Origin: Bacillus salacetis
GTDB taxonomy: Bacteria; Bacillota; Bacilli; Bacillales; Bacillaceae_B
Reading direction: 5' to 3'
Assembly (NCBI RefSeq): GCF_003581585.1
Contig: NZ_QXIR01000034.1
Span: 1-54,423 of the forward strand
DNA: 54,423 nucleotides
Below, piece after piece: positions 20,204 to 30,220 of this stretch. Below the pieces are notes generated by a model. That model was not told where the DNA came from. It saw only the letters and a program-made list of their open reading frames with translations, and did no database searches. Each line of letters starts with the position of its first letter. The stretch's first letter is position 1. Both the position numbers and the translations under genes were made by a program.

Positions 20204-20428
20204 ATGGGCAAAAGCAGCGCGAAGAAGAAACGAGAGCACGTTTTGAGGACCAGAGGGAAAGATGTTACAGACTTTAGGGGTTCTGCAAATGGATTCAGCA
20301 CACACGAAAGAAAAACGATGACCAAACAGGAAACAATGAGAAAAAGCGAAACAAAACATAAAAAGCGCTATCTTCAGAAACATCATCTTGAAGATAGCGC
20401 TTTTTTAATTTTTTCTTATCCCTGCTGA
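20204..20428 (+). CDS. Small basic hypothetical protein
   Basis: The reading frame gives 74 residues, very rich in Lys and Arg, starting MGKSSAKKKREHVLRTRG. The ATG has an AGGTGA ribosome site 8 bases upstream, and composition suggests a nucleic-acid-binding or ribosome-associated protein, but I cannot identify a family. The unusual point is its end: the last 17 or so residues are encoded by the terminator hairpin at 20360-20406, and the stop (TGA, 20426) lies after it. Either the stop was lost or the C-terminal tail is not made. Confidence 0.55.
   Translation: MGKSSAKKKREHVLRTRGKDVTDFRGSANGFSTHERKTMTKQETMRKSETKHKKRYLQKHHLEDSAFLIFSYPC
20360..20406. terminator. Bidirectional terminator within the small gene's 3' end
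   Basis: AAAAAGCGCTATCTTCA and TGAAGATAGCGCTTTTT form a perfect 17-bp stem with a 12-base loop. T runs occur on both strands, so it can end the plus-strand gene and ricA on the minus strand. Confidence 0.9.
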
Positions 20429-20448
20429 TAAATCAGTTGTCAAATAAA

Positions 20449-20880
20449 TCAGCTGCAGCTCCCAGGAGTTGAATTCTTCACTTGTGAACCCGTTTCCCCT
20501 CTAAGAAGGTCGCCACCTGTTGATGTTAAGATCTGGTCTGTAACCGTGTTGGAGATCGTGGAGGCCACTATTTGCAGAAGATCATTCACGTCCACTTGGG
20601 ACTGTTTGAATTCCTGTACAACAGGAATGGCATCGATATCCTCTTCAAGCTTTTCGATCTTGGCTTCAACCATTTTCAACGCTTCCGTTTTACCGTAATG
20701 TTGGAAGTTCACTGCCTGTTTTTGCAAGCTCTTGATGCTTGCGATCATTTCGCGGACCTTTTGATTTTCATGAATTTGTGCTTCTGCACGTTTGAAAAAG
20801 TCAACTTCCTCTGTTTCAGAAATCATACTTGCCAGTTCAGCCGCTCTTTTCATAATGTCGTCTTTTGTATATTTTGTCAT
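20449..20880 (-). CDS. ricA: RicA (YmcA), RNA-maturation/sporulation regulatory protein
   Basis: RicA acts with RicF (YlbF) and RicT (YaaT) in a complex that assists RNase Y-dependent mRNA maturation and influences sporulation, competence and biofilm formation. The 143-residue protein is helical (DUF964 family), with KRAAELASMISETEEVDFF at 11-29 and coiled central helices. One Cys near the C-terminus (SCS) could contribute to the complex's Fe-S clusters. Its ATG follows the miaB stop by one base, with an AGAGGTGA ribosome site, so it is coupled to miaB, as in B. subtilis. Confidence 0.93.
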   Translation of the reverse strand: MTKYTKDDIMKRAAELASMISETEEVDFFKRAEAQIHENQKVREMIASIKSLQKQAVNFQHYGKTEALKMVEAKIEKLEEDIDAIPVVQEFKQSQVDVNDLLQIVASTISNTVTDQILTSTGGDLLRGETGSQVKNSTPGSCS

Positions 20881-20881
20881 T

Positions 20882-22447
20882 TTACTTCACCTCTGCTGCT
20901 TCTTCTAGAAATTCAGAACCAATTCGGCCTTCTTCAACGAATTCTCCGTTGAGCGACCAGGACTTAGTATCTGTGATTTTTACTTTTACCGTTTTGCCGA
21001 TAGTCGTTTTAGGAGCTTTAAAGTTTACAAGCTTGTTTCGGCGTGTGTACCCTGCAAGTATTTCGGGGTTTTTCTTGCTTTCCCCTTCAACAAGGACTTC
21101 AACAATTTTGCCTTCGTATTGCTTAAGTGCTTCTGCTGAGTATTCATTCACCAACTTGTTCAAGCGCTGCAGACGCTCCCTTTTGACTTCCATAGGCACA
21201 TTATCATTCATCTTCGCTGCAGGAGTACCTTCCCTTGGAGAGTAGATATACGTATAAGCTGATTCAAAGCCGACTTCACGATACAAGGAAAGAGTTTCTT
21301 CAAACTGCTCTTCTGTTTCGTTCGGATACCCGACAATGATATCTGTAGTCAGTGCTGTATCCGGCATTGCCGCTTTAATTTTCCCTACCAGTTCAAGGAA
21401 CCTTTCTCGTGTATATTTACGCGCCATGATTTTCAGTACGGCAGATGAGCCAGATTGCACAGGAAGGTGGATATGTTCTACAAGATTCCCCTTTTTCGCA
21501 AGGACTTCGATTAAATGGTCATCAAAATCACGAGGGTGGCTTGTTGTAAATCGGATACGAGGAATATCGATCTTGCGCAGCTCATCCATCAAGTCCCCTA
21601 GACCGTAATTCTCAAGATCTTCGATATCCTTGCCGTACGCATTTACGTTTTGTCCCAAGAGGGTAACCTCTTGATATCCCTGTGAAGCCAGGTGGCGTAC
21701 TTCCTGTATGATTTCTTCCGGTCTTCTGCTTCTTTCTTTACCCCTTGTATAAGGAACGATACAATACGTGCAGAATTTGTCACAGCCATACATGATATTC
21801 ACCCACGCCTTGATATTGCCGCGGCGGACTTTAGGAAGGTTCTCAATGACATCCCCTTCTTTGGACCATACCTCTACAACCATCGCTTTTGACATGTAGG
21901 CATCATTCAAGATGTTTGGAAGGCGGTGGATATTGTGTGTACCAAAAATCATATCTACCTGATGATACGTCTTAAGGATTTTGTTCACGACGGACTCTTC
22001 TTGTGACATACATCCGCAAACACCGATCAACAGTTCCGGCTTTTCACGCTTAAGATGCTTTAAGTGCCCAAGCTCACCGAACACTTTGTTTTCTGCATTT
22101 TCACGGATGGCACATGTGTTAAGGAGGATGACATCTGCATCTTCAGTGCTGTTGGTGGCTTCATACCCCAGCGCCATGAAGATTCCTGCCATGACTTCTG
22201 TATCATGTTCATTCATCTGGCATCCGTATGTACGGATATAGAATTTCTTGTTATCACCCATTCCGCGGAACTTTTCATCAATCTTAAAATCATTATGGTA
22301 TTGAACAGATTCTTTCCCGCGCTTTTTTGCGTCTTTCAATGACGGAGGAATGTATACACTCTGAAAATATTTCGAATAATCTTTTTCAGTCTTTTTATCT
22401 TCTTGACCGGCAGCTTGCTGGCCGTGTTTTCTTTGTTCTTCATTCAT
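20882..22447 (-). CDS. miaB: tRNA-2-methylthio-N6-dimethylallyladenosine synthase MiaB
   Basis: MiaB is a radical-SAM methylthiotransferase that converts i6A37 to ms2i6A37 in tRNA. It has the N-terminal MTTase domain ([40 protein letters not shown]), the radical-SAM cluster motif [15 protein letters not shown] (CxxxCxxC), and a C-terminal TRAM region. At 521 residues it matches Bacillus MiaB, with an N-terminal Lys/Gln-rich extension. The ATG has an AAAGGAG ribosome site. It forms an operon with ricA. Confidence 0.97.
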   Translation of the reverse strand: MNEEQRKHGQQAAGQEDKKTEKDYSKYFQSVYIPPSLKDAKKRGKESVQYHNDFKIDEKFRGMGDNKKFYIRTYGCQMNEHDTEVMAGIFMALGYEATNSTEDADVILLNTCAIRENAENKVFGELGHLKHLKREKPELLIGVCGCMSQEESVVNKILKTYHQVDMIFGTHNIHRLPNILNDAYMSKAMVVEVWSKEGDVIENLPKVRRGNIKAWVNIMYGCDKFCTYCIVPYTRGKERSRRPEEIIQEVRHLASQGYQEVTLLGQNVNAYGKDIEDLENYGLGDLMDELRKIDIPRIRFTTSHPRDFDDHLIEVLAKKGNLVEHIHLPVQSGSSAVLKIMARKYTRERFLELVGKIKAAMPDTALTTDIIVGYPNETEEQFEETLSLYREVGFESAYTYIYSPREGTPAAKMNDNVPMEVKRERLQRLNKLVNEYSAEALKQYEGKIVEVLVEGESKKNPEILAGYTRRNKLVNFKAPKTTIGKTVKVKITDTKSWSLNGEFVEEGRIGSEFLEEAAEVK

Positions 22448-22543
22448 CGAAAAATGACTCCTTTCCTGGTATTGCTCAACTGCGTTTTGCAGGCATGTAC
22501 GAATACCAGCCGACGCATTTGTAAGAACGATTCTCTTTATTAT

Positions 22544-22700
22544 AGGCTCTTTTCGTAAACTTTGTTGAAATTCACTATAAATTTTAAATCATATCCTGGT
22601 AATTCACCGGAAAAACCCCGGTAAGCAGGAAAGAAAAGAGCTACTCTCCCTTTTTCGGAAGAAAAAACCCGAAAGCAACATTTTATACGAAAACAGCCTT
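22544..22700 (+). repeat. Intergenic inverted-end repeat, copy B
   Basis: This 157-base copy starts AGGCTCTTTTCGTAAACTTTG and ends CGAAAACAGCCTT, with the shared core GGAAAGAAAAGAGCTACTC and CTTTTTCGG. It lies upstream of miaB on the minus strand and downstream of the dipeptidase gene. No coding potential. Confidence 0.85.
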
Positions 22701-22813
22701 ATTATAAAATACTGATAGTTTTTCACAAAAGGATTGCACGTTAATCTAGTATAAAGCTTTTTCGCCCCTGAGACAATAGATGCATCCAGATGTTGCAAAA
22801 TGTTCAATTTATA

Positions 22814-22858
22814 ATGTTAAAGCACTAAGAGGGACGGTCCCTTTTAATGCTTTAACAT
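22814..22858. repeat. 45-base inverted repeat
   Basis: ATGTTAAAGCA (22814-22824) is exactly complementary to TGCTTTAACAT (22848-22858), and the inner arms (TAA..AGGGAC / GTCCCTTTTA) also pair. Nearly the whole 45 bases folds as one hairpin. It lacks a T run, and its role is unknown. Confidence 0.65.
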
Positions 22859-22874
22859 GGTAAATGAAAAAGCC

Positions 22875-22900
22875 GTCCCGCCGACTTGAATCGGCGGGAC
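22875..22900 (-). terminator. Terminator of the dipeptidase gene
   Basis: GTCCCGCCGA and TCGGCGGGAC form a perfect 10-bp GC-rich stem with a 6-base loop, followed on the minus strand by GGCTTTTTC. It is 18 bases after the dipeptidase stop. Confidence 0.92.
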
Positions 22901-22918
22901 AGCTGTATAGTTTCGGTC

Positions 22919-23842
22919 TTATTCCGGCAGTGCCTCAAAGAAGTTATCAAAGAGGAATTTCCGGACCTGGCTCTCATTGTAATGTTTATGGAGCGCTTCT
23001 ACTAAGTTATCATATTCCCGGTAACAGGACAGCCCATTAACAGTCTCGGATATCCCGTCAAAATCCGAACCGAAGCCAACATGATCCTCGCCTCCTAATG
23101 AACAGACATGATCAAGGTGACGGAGAATATCGGGAACCCCGGCCTCTCCATTCTGGTTCAGGAATGGAGGGACAAACGTTAACCCCATCACTCCTCCTTT
23201 ATCAATAAGCGCCTTGATTTGTTCATCCTTTAAATTCCTTGGGTGGGCACAATGGCTGAAAGTATTCGAATGGGAAGCGATTGGATACTCAGCAATTTCA
23301 ATTGTATCCCAAAAAGACCTTTCGCAAAGATGGGAAACATCTGTGATGATCTTATGGTCATTCAGGAATTCCACGGTTTCCCTTCCAAACTTTGTCAGAC
23401 CTGCAGCTCTTGGTTCCAGTGCACCATCTGCCACAGCATTGGCCCAGTTCCACGTCAGGCCGACTGCCCTGACTCCAAGCTGATAAAGTGCATGGAGCTT
23501 GACCAGATCCTCTTCAATGGCCTCACAGCCTTCAAGTGTGAGCATGGCTCCAATCTCATCCTCTTTCAATGCAGCGATTTCCTTCTTGGAACGGACCATT
23601 TTCATTTTCGGGTTCGGCTTAAGGACCTGCTTATGAAAAACCTCCACCATTTCCAAGGCTGCCTGGAAGCGCTGGCCGGGTTTTAGATAGGAAGGAAGGT
23701 AAATGGCAAAAAGCTGGACCTTGCTCCCCGCCTGGCTCAGCTGTGGATATGTAATATGTAAATCGCCTTTGCTATCAAAGGAAACTTCATCCTTGTAATG
23801 ATGAAGCTTCAAAAGCACGTCGCAGTGACCATCAAAAATCAT
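22919..23842 (-). CDS. Peptidase M19 family (membrane-dipeptidase-like)
   Basis: The 307-residue protein has zinc-dipeptidase features in order: HxD in DGHCDVLLKL near the N-terminus, the TLEGCEAI glutamate, SHSN near residues 195-200 and GSDFDG at the C-terminal metal site. It most likely cleaves dipeptides. The frame continues to 23914, but the ATG at 23842 (MIFDGHCD) has GGAG eight bases upstream and fits other members. It lies between spoVS and miaB, with its own terminator, and may be transcribed from the spoVS side or its own promoter. Confidence 0.88.
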   Translation of the reverse strand: MIFDGHCDVLLKLHHYKDEVSFDSKGDLHITYPQLSQAGSKVQLFAIYLPSYLKPGQRFQAALEMVEVFHKQVLKPNPKMKMVRSKKEIAALKEDEIGAMLTLEGCEAIEEDLVKLHALYQLGVRAVGLTWNWANAVADGALEPRAAGLTKFGRETVEFLNDHKIITDVSHLCERSFWDTIEIAEYPIASHSNTFSHCAHPRNLKDEQIKALIDKGGVMGLTFVPPFLNQNGEAGVPDILRHLDHVCSLGGEDHVGFGSDFDGISETVNGLSCYREYDNLVEALHKHYNESQVRKFLFDNFFEALPE

Positions 23843-23940
23843 ACCAAAACTCCTCTCATTGTTCTTGCTCTCTATATATACTTCTTGAAATCTCACTAAA
23901 CTCCTTTTCTTCATTTTAAATTTCCCAGTAAACTAAAAAA

Positions 23941-23970
23941 GGCTCTCCCATTCACTCTCCAGGGACAGCC
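23941..23970 (-). terminator. Terminator of spoVS
   Basis: On the minus strand GGCTGTCCC (23970-23962) pairs with GGGAGAGCC (23949-23941), 8 of 9 positions, followed directly by TTTTTT. It is 11 bases after the spoVS stop. Confidence 0.88.
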
Positions 23971-23980
23971 TCCACTCGAT

Positions 23981-24241
23981 TCATCTAGGTTCAATGATCA
24001 ACTTGATAGCAGTGCGTTCTTCTCCATCTATCTGTATATCGGTGAATGCAGGAATGCATATTAAATCTACCCCGCTGGGAGCGACAAATCCACGGGCAAT
24101 CGCAACCGCCTTGACTGCCTGATTAAGGGCTCCAGCCCCTATCGCTTGTATCTCTGCTGCCCCTCTCTCACGAAGAACTCCGGCAAGTGCACCAGCTACA
24201 GAATTAGGATTGGATTTTGCTGAAACTTTTAATATTTCCAT
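23981..24241 (-). CDS. spoVS: Stage V sporulation protein S
   Basis: SpoVS is a small Alba-like protein needed for late sporulation; in B. subtilis it is expressed early. The 86 residues are almost invariant across Bacillus: MEILKVSAKSNPNSVAGAL at the start, GAGALNQAVKAVAIARGFVAP in the middle (shown in part), and ERTAIKLIIEPR at the end. The ATG has a strong GGAGG ribosome site. It is monocistronic and precedes its terminator. I could not assign a convincing sigma-H promoter in the upstream gap. Confidence 0.97.
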   Translation of the reverse strand: MEILKVSAKSNPNSVAGALAGVLRERGAAEIQAIGAGALNQAVKAVAIARGFVAPSGVDLICIPAFTDIQIDGEERTAIKLIIEPR

Positions 24242-24568
24242 TTCTTTTCCTCCTTGTCATTTCCCCATACCGAATGTTCCAAGCAAAGAACAACCTGGTA
24301 TAAACGATTCCACTGCTACTATATTCACGAATTAGTAAAATCATTCCCGCTTGGCCCAAAAAAGCGGACACATTGGCCAGGGTTATAAAGACCGAAGGAT
24401 GATCGGGAGTTTTCGATTAATTATGCGCTGTTGGTTTATGCTATCAGCACTTTATTTCGAAGTGGCACTGTCAGGTCCCGCTGAGCCCCTCTATCGGCAT
24501 TTCAGCTGGATTTCTCAATGATATACATCCATTAGTCCAAGTTTACGAGGAGGGCCTTAGAAACAAAA
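24242..24568. other. Intergenic region upstream of spoVS, no gene seen
   Basis: This 327-base gap (plus the ymdB terminator) must contain the spoVS promoter. It is A/T-rich near 24291-24360. I see no reading frame with family resemblance and no confident promoter boxes. Confidence 0.5.
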
Positions 24569-24598
24569 AGCAAAAGTACTTTTGATAGTACTTTTGCT
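24569..24598 (-). terminator. Terminator of ymdB
   Basis: AGCAAAAGTACT and AGTACTTTTGCT form a perfect 12-bp stem with a 6-base loop, followed on the minus strand by TTTTGTTTC. It is 7 bases after the ymdB stop. Confidence 0.92.
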
Positions 24599-24605
24599 CC
24601 TCGAT

Positions 24606-25406
24606 TTATTCAGATATAAATGGATGATCATCATTGATTAATATCCGGCTGATGCTTTTTGCCATACCTGTTTTTTCATTTATATCAATTATGACCCCGC
24701 TCAATACCTTTCTGCCTTGGCTGGGAACTTCGAATCGGACAGGAAGACTTGTTCTGAACTTTGTAATGACTGATTCTTTATTCATTCCCAGGATCTCATC
24801 ATAAGGGCCTGTCATTCCCACATCGGCTATAAATGCCGTTCCATTGGGAAGGACCCTGTTATCGGCTGTCTGGATATGTGTATGAGTTCCCACTACCGCT
24901 GAAACCTTTCCATCCAGGAACCAGCCCATTGCCTGCTTTTCACTTGTTGCTTCTGCATGAAAATCAACAAAAACAAACGGCGTACGTTCTTTCGCCTGTG
25001 ACACAAGCTCCTCTGCAGCTTCAAATGGACAATCCAGAGGGGGCATGAATGTTCTGCCCTGCAGATTGATCACAGCTGTCTCAAATCCGTTAATATTGAT
25101 GAATGCCAGGCCGGTTCCCGGAGTGCCCTTTGGAAAGTTTGCTGGTCTTACCATCAATTTAGTATTGTCGATAAAATCAAAGATTTCTTTATTATCCCAT
25201 GTATGATTACCCATTGTTATAATATTGGCACCATCATTCAAGAATCTCTTATAAATCTTTTCAGTTATCCCCCTGCCGCCTGCTGCATTTTCACCATTCA
25301 CGATGGTAACGGAAGGACGATACTTTGCCTTCAGCTTCGGTAAGTATTCTGAAACCATTTCACGGCCCAGCGAGCCGACTACATCTCCAATAAATAAGAT
25401 ATTCAT
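24606..25406 (-). CDS. ymdB: YmdB, metallophosphoesterase (cyclic nucleotide phosphodiesterase)
   Basis: YmdB hydrolyses 2',3'-cyclic nucleotides and affects biofilm gene expression in B. subtilis. The 266-residue protein shows the metal-binding motifs GDVVGSLGRE (residues 7-16), NGENAAGGRG, MGNHTWDN and a late GTHTHIQTAD, the TIGR00282 pattern. The ATG follows upstream sequence with a GGGTTTAT stretch, and the ribosome site is modest. It lies immediately downstream of rny on the minus strand after a terminator, as in other Bacillus genomes. Confidence 0.93.
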   Translation of the reverse strand: MNILFIGDVVGSLGREMVSEYLPKLKAKYRPSVTIVNGENAAGGRGITEKIYKRFLNDGANIITMGNHTWDNKEIFDFIDNTKLMVRPANFPKGTPGTGLAFININGFETAVINLQGRTFMPPLDCPFEAAEELVSQAKERTPFVFVDFHAEATSEKQAMGWFLDGKVSAVVGTHTHIQTADNRVLPNGTAFIADVGMTGPYDEILGMNKESVITKFRTSLPVRFEVPSQGRKVLSGVIIDINEKTGMAKSISRILINDDHPFISE

Positions 25407-25639
25407 TTATAAACCCTTTCTCTTTAAACGTTTCCTATATATTATCATAGCTTATACAAAAACTCATGTTTTACCACATTAACACGTTAAGAAAGACATC
25501 TTAGTGGCATGAAAGTTTATCTGTAACAATCAGCCTCGCCGGGGATAAGGTTAACCCCCGGGCAGGTTCTTTACCTTATTGAAGAAAAGCTTGCCCAAAG
25601 ATTTGAATCATCCCCGCTTCCGTCTTCATCCCAAAGAAA

Positions 25640-25665
25640 AAAGCGGTGTGAAATCACACCGCTTT
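25640..25665 (-). terminator. Terminator of rny, overlapping its stop codon
   Basis: AAAGCGGTGTG and CACACCGCTTT form a perfect 11-bp stem with a 4-base loop; the rny stop codon lies inside the stem. On the minus strand TTTTTTC follows. Confidence 0.88.
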
Positions 25666-27223
25666 ACTTAGCATATTCAACAGCCCTTGTTTCCCGTATG
25701 ACTGTGACTTTGATATGGCCTGGGTAATCCAGTTCCTCTTCAATCCGTTTACGGATGTCACGAGCCAGACGATGAGCTTCCAGATCATCGATTGATTCAG
25801 GTTTAACCATAATGCGAACTTCCCGGCCTGCCTGAATAGCGAATGACTTCTCGACACCTTCATAGGATTCCGAGATGTCCTCCAGCTTTTCTAAGCGGCG
25901 GATATAGTTCTCAAGTGTTTCACTTCGCGCACCTGGTCTTGCAGCTGAAAGTGCATCAGCAGCTGCGACAAGCACGGAAATGACTGAAGTCGGTTCAGTA
26001 TCACCATGATGCGAAGCAATACTATTGATGACAACCGGATGTTCTTTGTACTTCGTTGCCAGTTCCACACCGATTTCGACGTGGCTCCCTTCAACTTCAT
26101 GGTCAATCGCTTTTCCAATATCATGAAGCAGTCCCGCACGTCGGGCAAGCGTTACATCCTCACCCAGTTCGGCAGCTAGCAAACCTGAAAGGAATGCTAC
26201 TTCCGTCGAGTGTTTCAGAACGTTCTGACCATAGCTTGTACGGAATTTCAAACGGCCTAAAATCTTGATTAAATCTGGATGGAGCCCATGAACACCAACA
26301 TCGAATGTTGTCTGTTCACCGATTTCACGGATATGCTCATCCACTTCCCGTCTTGCTTTATCGACCATTTCTTCGATACGGGCTGGATGGATCCTTCCGT
26401 CCTGCACCAATTTTTCAAGCGCAATCCTTGCCGTTTCACGTCGGATTGGGTCAAACCCCGATAAGATAACCGCTTCTGGTGTATCATCGATAATCAAATC
26501 GATTCCTGTCAGCGTTTCTAATGTACGAATATTACGTCCTTCACGACCAATGATGCGGCCTTTCATCTCATCATTCGGAAGGTTCACAACTGATACCGTC
26601 GTCTCTGCAACATGCTCTGCTGCACAACGCTGGATTGCAAGTGAAAGAATCTCTTTGGCTTTCTTATCAGAGTCCTCTTTCGCACGGGTTTCATGTTCTC
26701 TGATCATCAAGGCGATGTCATGAGACAATTCATTCTCAGTGCGGTCCAGGATAATTGCTTTCGCTTCATCCCGTGTAAGTGCAGAGATGCGTTCGAGTTC
26801 AGTCTGTTGTGAGCGTCTCATCTCGTCCACTTTGCTTTCCATCTCTTCAATATGTTGTTGTCTTTCGTTTAGAGCATCCTCTTTTCTTTCCAGCTGGGAT
26901 TCTCGCTTATCCAGCGATTCATCTTTGCGGTCGAGGTTCTCTTCTTTTTGCATTAAACGATTTTCCTGCTTTTGCAGTTCATTTCTTCGTTCACGAAGGT
27001 CGTTTTCCATATCAGTACGAAGCTTATGATTTTCATCCTTTGCTTCCAAGAGCTTTTCCTTCTTCAGAGCTTCTGCCTCGCGCTTTGCATCTTCAAGAAT
27101 CTGCTCTGCAGAACCTTTAGCTCCCGCAATTTTTGCTTCAGCAATGGATTTACGAATAAAATATCCAACAACTACACCGACGATTAGGCCAAGCAAAATG
27201 GAGATGATTGTAATGAGTTCCAT
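25664..27223 (-). CDS. rny: Ribonuclease Y
   Basis: RNase Y is the membrane-anchored endonuclease that initiates mRNA decay in Bacillus. The 519-residue protein has one N-terminal membrane helix (about residues 4-24), a long coiled coil (about 30-200), a KH domain with [15 protein letters not shown], and an HD phosphohydrolase domain with [14 protein letters not shown]. Two ATGs are adjacent; the second, at 27223, has better spacing from GGGAGG. It is upstream of ymdB on the minus strand, as in B. subtilis (ymdA-ymdB). Confidence 0.97.
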   Translation of the reverse strand: MELITIISILLGLIVGVVVGYFIRKSIAEAKIAGAKGSAEQILEDAKREAEALKKEKLLEAKDENHKLRTDMENDLRERRNELQKQENRLMQKEENLDRKDESLDKRESQLERKEDALNERQQHIEEMESKVDEMRRSQQTELERISALTRDEAKAIILDRTENELSHDIALMIREHETRAKEDSDKKAKEILSLAIQRCAAEHVAETTVSVVNLPNDEMKGRIIGREGRNIRTLETLTGIDLIIDDTPEAVILSGFDPIRRETARIALEKLVQDGRIHPARIEEMVDKARREVDEHIREIGEQTTFDVGVHGLHPDLIKILGRLKFRTSYGQNVLKHSTEVAFLSGLLAAELGEDVTLARRAGLLHDIGKAIDHEVEGSHVEIGVELATKYKEHPVVINSIASHHGDTEPTSVISVLVAAADALSAARPGARSETLENYIRRLEKLEDISESYEGVEKSFAIQAGREVRIMVKPESIDDLEAHRLARDIRKRIEEELDYPGHIKVTVIRETRAVEYAK

Positions 27224-27463
27224 CATTTCACCTCCCCTTGCTATGAACTTTTGTCATGTCTTTTACATGTCGGCTGGTACATTGTTTCCAAAGGTTTCAA
27301 TATACAGCGCTAGGCTTTCAAATATTAACATTCGAAAATTTGTAAAATATACATGTTAATTTTAAATCTCAGAATATTCATTGTCAAGGGGGTGAGCCTT
27401 TTCCCCTTGATTTTGCTGGATTTTTTCAGTATTTCTTCTGGATTTATACCTTTGATGAAAAAA

Positions 27464-27490
27464 AGAAGCAGAGAACGAGTCCCCGCTTCT
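27464..27490 (-). terminator. Terminator of recA
   Basis: On the minus strand AGAAGC (27490-27485) pairs with GCTTCT (27469-27464) around a 15-base loop, followed by TTTTTTTC. It lies 10 bases after the recA stop. The segment 27227-27463 otherwise shows no assignable feature. Confidence 0.75.
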
Positions 27491-27499
27491 GATAAAGGC

Positions 27500-28537
27500 T
27501 TATTCTTCCAGGAACAATTCATCCTGGCCTTCTTCCGTTTCTGTCCTGCCAGTGTCCAGCCCGTAATGATCTCGGATTTTCTGCATGATTTCGTTACGGA
27601 TTTCAGGATTTTCCTTCAAGAATATTTTTGCATTCTCGCGTCCCTGGCCAAGTCGTTCTTCATTATATGAATACCAGGCACCGCTTTTTTGGACGATGTC
27701 GAGTTCGGAGCCCATATCGATGATCTCCCCTTCTCTGGAAATACCTTGTCCATACATGATATCTACTTCGGCAACCCTGAATGGTGGCGCCACTTTATTC
27801 TTGACAACTTTTACTTTTGTTTTGTTTCCGACCATTTCATTCCCTTGCTTCAAGGCTTCAGCACGGCGTACTTCCAGACGGACAGAAGAATAGAACTTCA
27901 GCGCACGTCCTCCCGGTGTCGTTTCAGGGTTACCGAACATGACCCCTACTTTCTCACGAATCTGGTTAATGAATATGGCGATTGTTTTCGATTTATTGAT
28001 GGCACCGGACAGCTTTCTTAGCGCCTGGGACATCAAACGTGCCTGGAGACCAACGTGTGAATCTCCCATTTCCCCTTCAATTTCAGCTTTAGGAACAAGC
28101 GCAGCCACCGAGTCGATAACAAGTATATCGACTGCACCGCTTCGAACAAGCGCTTCAGCGATTTCCAAAGCCTGTTCACCGGTATCCGGCTGTGAAAGCA
28201 GAAGTTCATCTATGTTTACACCAAGTTTTTGGGCATATACAGGATCCAGTGCATGCTCGGCATCGATGAATGCAGCCTGTCCGCCATTTGCCTGTACTTC
28301 AGCTATTGCATGAAGGGCAACAGTTGTTTTACCTGAAGATTCCGGTCCGTATGTCTCGATGATCCTTCCGCGCGGATATCCTCCCACACCAAGAGCCACA
28401 TCCAAAGCCAATGACCCACTTGGAATTGTTACAATATTTCTATCTGTTTGTTCTCCCAATTTCATGATAGAACCTTTACCGAATTGTTTTTCGATTTGTT
28501 TAAGTGCCATGTCTAAGGCAGCTTGACGATCGCTCAC
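27500..28537 (-). CDS. recA: RecA recombinase
   Basis: RecA drives homologous recombination and stimulates LexA self-cleavage in the SOS response. The 345-residue protein shows the P-loop [12 protein letters not shown] at about 66-77, the L1/L2 loop regions ([19 protein letters not shown]) and the acidic C-terminus. The start is GTG with AAGGAGG upstream. A sigma-A promoter and an SOS box are upstream, so it is damage-inducible. Confidence 0.99.
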   Translation of the reverse strand: MSDRQAALDMALKQIEKQFGKGSIMKLGEQTDRNIVTIPSGSLALDVALGVGGYPRGRIIETYGPESSGKTTVALHAIAEVQANGGQAAFIDAEHALDPVYAQKLGVNIDELLLSQPDTGEQALEIAEALVRSGAVDILVIDSVAALVPKAEIEGEMGDSHVGLQARLMSQALRKLSGAINKSKTIAIFINQIREKVGVMFGNPETTPGGRALKFYSSVRLEVRRAEALKQGNEMVGNKTKVKVVKNKVAPPFRVAEVDIMYGQGISREGEIIDMGSELDIVQKSGAWYSYNEERLGQGRENAKIFLKENPEIRNEIMQKIRDHYGLDTGRTETEEGQDELFLEE

Positions 28538-28626
28538 TAAAATTTCCTCCTTTTAATCTCTTACATATATAGAAAGACAATATAGCAATTTATCAACTGC
28601 TTGTCTCATTTCAACAACCTATCTCT

Positions 28627-28678
28627 ACTATAAACCTTTTCGGTCAATTTAACAAGAGAAAAATCGAACATTCATTCG
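28627..28678 (-). promoter_or_regulatory. recA promoter with LexA (SOS) box
   Basis: On the minus strand TTGTTA (28655-28650), 17 bases, TATAGT (28632-28627) forms a sigma-A promoter. CGAATGAATGTTCG (28678-28665) matches the Gram-positive SOS box CGAACRNRYGTTYG with one mismatch, just upstream of the -35. Confidence 0.85.
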
Positions 28679-28810
28679 GTTTTTTTCAATGGAGGTTTTA
28701 CTCAATAATCTTGTTTTTTACAGGAAAAATTATCTTTTCCAAGGAGGATCTGTCCGGAAAATGCCTCTTTATCATTTTATCTCTTATTTCATTAAGCAAG
28801 CAGAATAAAA

Positions 28811-28844
28811 ACCGGGGCCAACAGCTATTCTGTTGGCTTCCGGT
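28811..28844 (-). terminator. Terminator of cinA
   Basis: ACCGG-GGCCAACAG and CTGTTGGCTT-CCGGT form a 13-bp stem interrupted by a small internal loop, and the minus strand continues TTTTTATTC. It overlaps the region just after the cinA stop, about 3 bases away. Confidence 0.88.
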
Positions 28845-28846
28845 CT

Positions 28847-30094
28847 TCATTCCTGCTCATTCTTCAGTTCTTTCAAGAGGAAGTGGCAGCCATATTTCAC
28901 AGTCCTTGCTCGGTTCCCGTTTCTTGTGCCTGCAAGATTCAATAGGTAGGTTTTTGTTTCCCTGTCTTTTCTTGCAATCCCTATCCAGATGGTTCCCTCA
29001 TCTTTCCCTTCATGAGGGCCGGGACCTGCTGCTCCGGTGAAGCTGATGCCAATATCCGAATCGAATTTCTCCCTCACATTCTCAGCCAGTTCTTCAGCAC
29101 AAGGCTTACTCACTGTACCATGGATGGCGATTGTGTTTCTGGACACGTCCAGCAGCTTCTTTTTGACTTCAGGTGAGTAGCAGACAATCCCTCCCTTTAA
29201 TATTCCCCCGGCACCGGAAATTGAAGTCAGCTGCGCCTCGAACATCCCGCCTGTCAAACTCTCTGCACAGGCAATGGTCAGATTTTTTTCTTTAAGTGCC
29301 TTTGAGGTTTCTTCCATTAAAGTTGTATCATCATAACCGTAAAAATACGGCCTTACTCTTTTCAATATTTCCTCTTCCGATTGATCAAGCAGTTTTTCTG
29401 CTGACTCTCTCGATTCATGCTTTGCTGTTAATCGAATAGTCACCTCACCGTCAGAAGCCAGCGGGGCAACGGTCGGATTTGACTGTGCTTCAATAAGGTC
29501 CATAAGCTCTGTTTCAAGCTCGGCTTCCCCTATTCCAAAGAACCTTAATACACGGGATGCAATCGTTTCTTTTCTTCCCAATGCTCTCTCGATAGCGGGC
29601 CTTCCATAGTTTTTGTACATAGGGATCATTTCCGATGGCGGACCGGGAAGCAGCATATAGTTTATTGATGACTGAGCATAGAACATACCCGGTGCCATTC
29701 CCTGTTCATTTTTCAGTACCTTGGCACCTTTCAGGACAAGAGCCTGCTTTTCATTGTTTGGTGTCATTTCCCTTTGGGCCCTTTTGAAATAATCTTTTAT
29801 ATATAGTAATGCATCTTCATCCTTTTCTAATGAAGTACCTAAGTGCCTCGCAATCGTTTCTTTCGTCAAATCGTCTTTTGTCGGTCCGAGTCCCCCTGTG
29901 AAGACAATTAATTGGGCACGGGATTCGGCCGTTTCAATAGCTTCTTTTAATCGGTCGGGATTATCCCCGACAACAGTATGAAAGTATACATTCACACCCA
30001 CTTCAGCCAGTTGTTCTGATAAAAATTTAGCATTGGAATTTATAATTTGCCCAAGAAGCAATTCAGAACCTACAGCAATGATTTCTGCGTTCAT
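28847..30094 (-). CDS. cinA: CinA, competence/damage-inducible protein (NMN amidase-like)
   Basis: The 415-residue protein has an N-terminal MoCF-like domain ([36 protein letters not shown]) and a C-terminal PncC-type domain ([32 protein letters not shown]). CinA converts pyridine-nucleotide salvage intermediates and is coinduced with recA in competence. The ATG has a AAGGGG ribosome site. It lies upstream of recA in the conserved pgsA-cinA-recA order, with recA also having its own promoter. Confidence 0.95.
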   Translation of the reverse strand: MNAEIIAVGSELLLGQIINSNAKFLSEQLAEVGVNVYFHTVVGDNPDRLKEAIETAESRAQLIVFTGGLGPTKDDLTKETIARHLGTSLEKDEDALLYIKDYFKRAQREMTPNNEKQALVLKGAKVLKNEQGMAPGMFYAQSSINYMLLPGPPSEMIPMYKNYGRPAIERALGRKETIASRVLRFFGIGEAELETELMDLIEAQSNPTVAPLASDGEVTIRLTAKHESRESAEKLLDQSEEEILKRVRPYFYGYDDTTLMEETSKALKEKNLTIACAESLTGGMFEAQLTSISGAGGILKGGIVCYSPEVKKKLLDVSRNTIAIHGTVSKPCAEELAENVREKFDSDIGISFTGAAGPGPHEGKDEGTIWIGIARKDRETKTYLLNLAGTRNGNRARTVKYGCHFLLKELKNEQE

Positions 30095-30220
30095 ACCATT
30101 ATCCCCTTCTTATTTAACTTTGAATTTCTACATCCTAAATTATAGGCTTTTTGCATTGATACCACAAAAAAGAAGCCCTAAACCTTTTGAAAAGCGGCCG
30201 GACTTCCAATGATCTTATTG

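Noticed and set aside
20095..20386. Overlapping minus-strand frames opposite the small basic gene
   Set aside because: They read antisense to a gene with a good ribosome site and end in the same hairpin region without any domain.
24242..24360. A sigma-H promoter for spoVS
   Set aside because: A GGGAAT and a GAAT occur near 24319-24345, but their spacing does not fit the sigma-H pattern.
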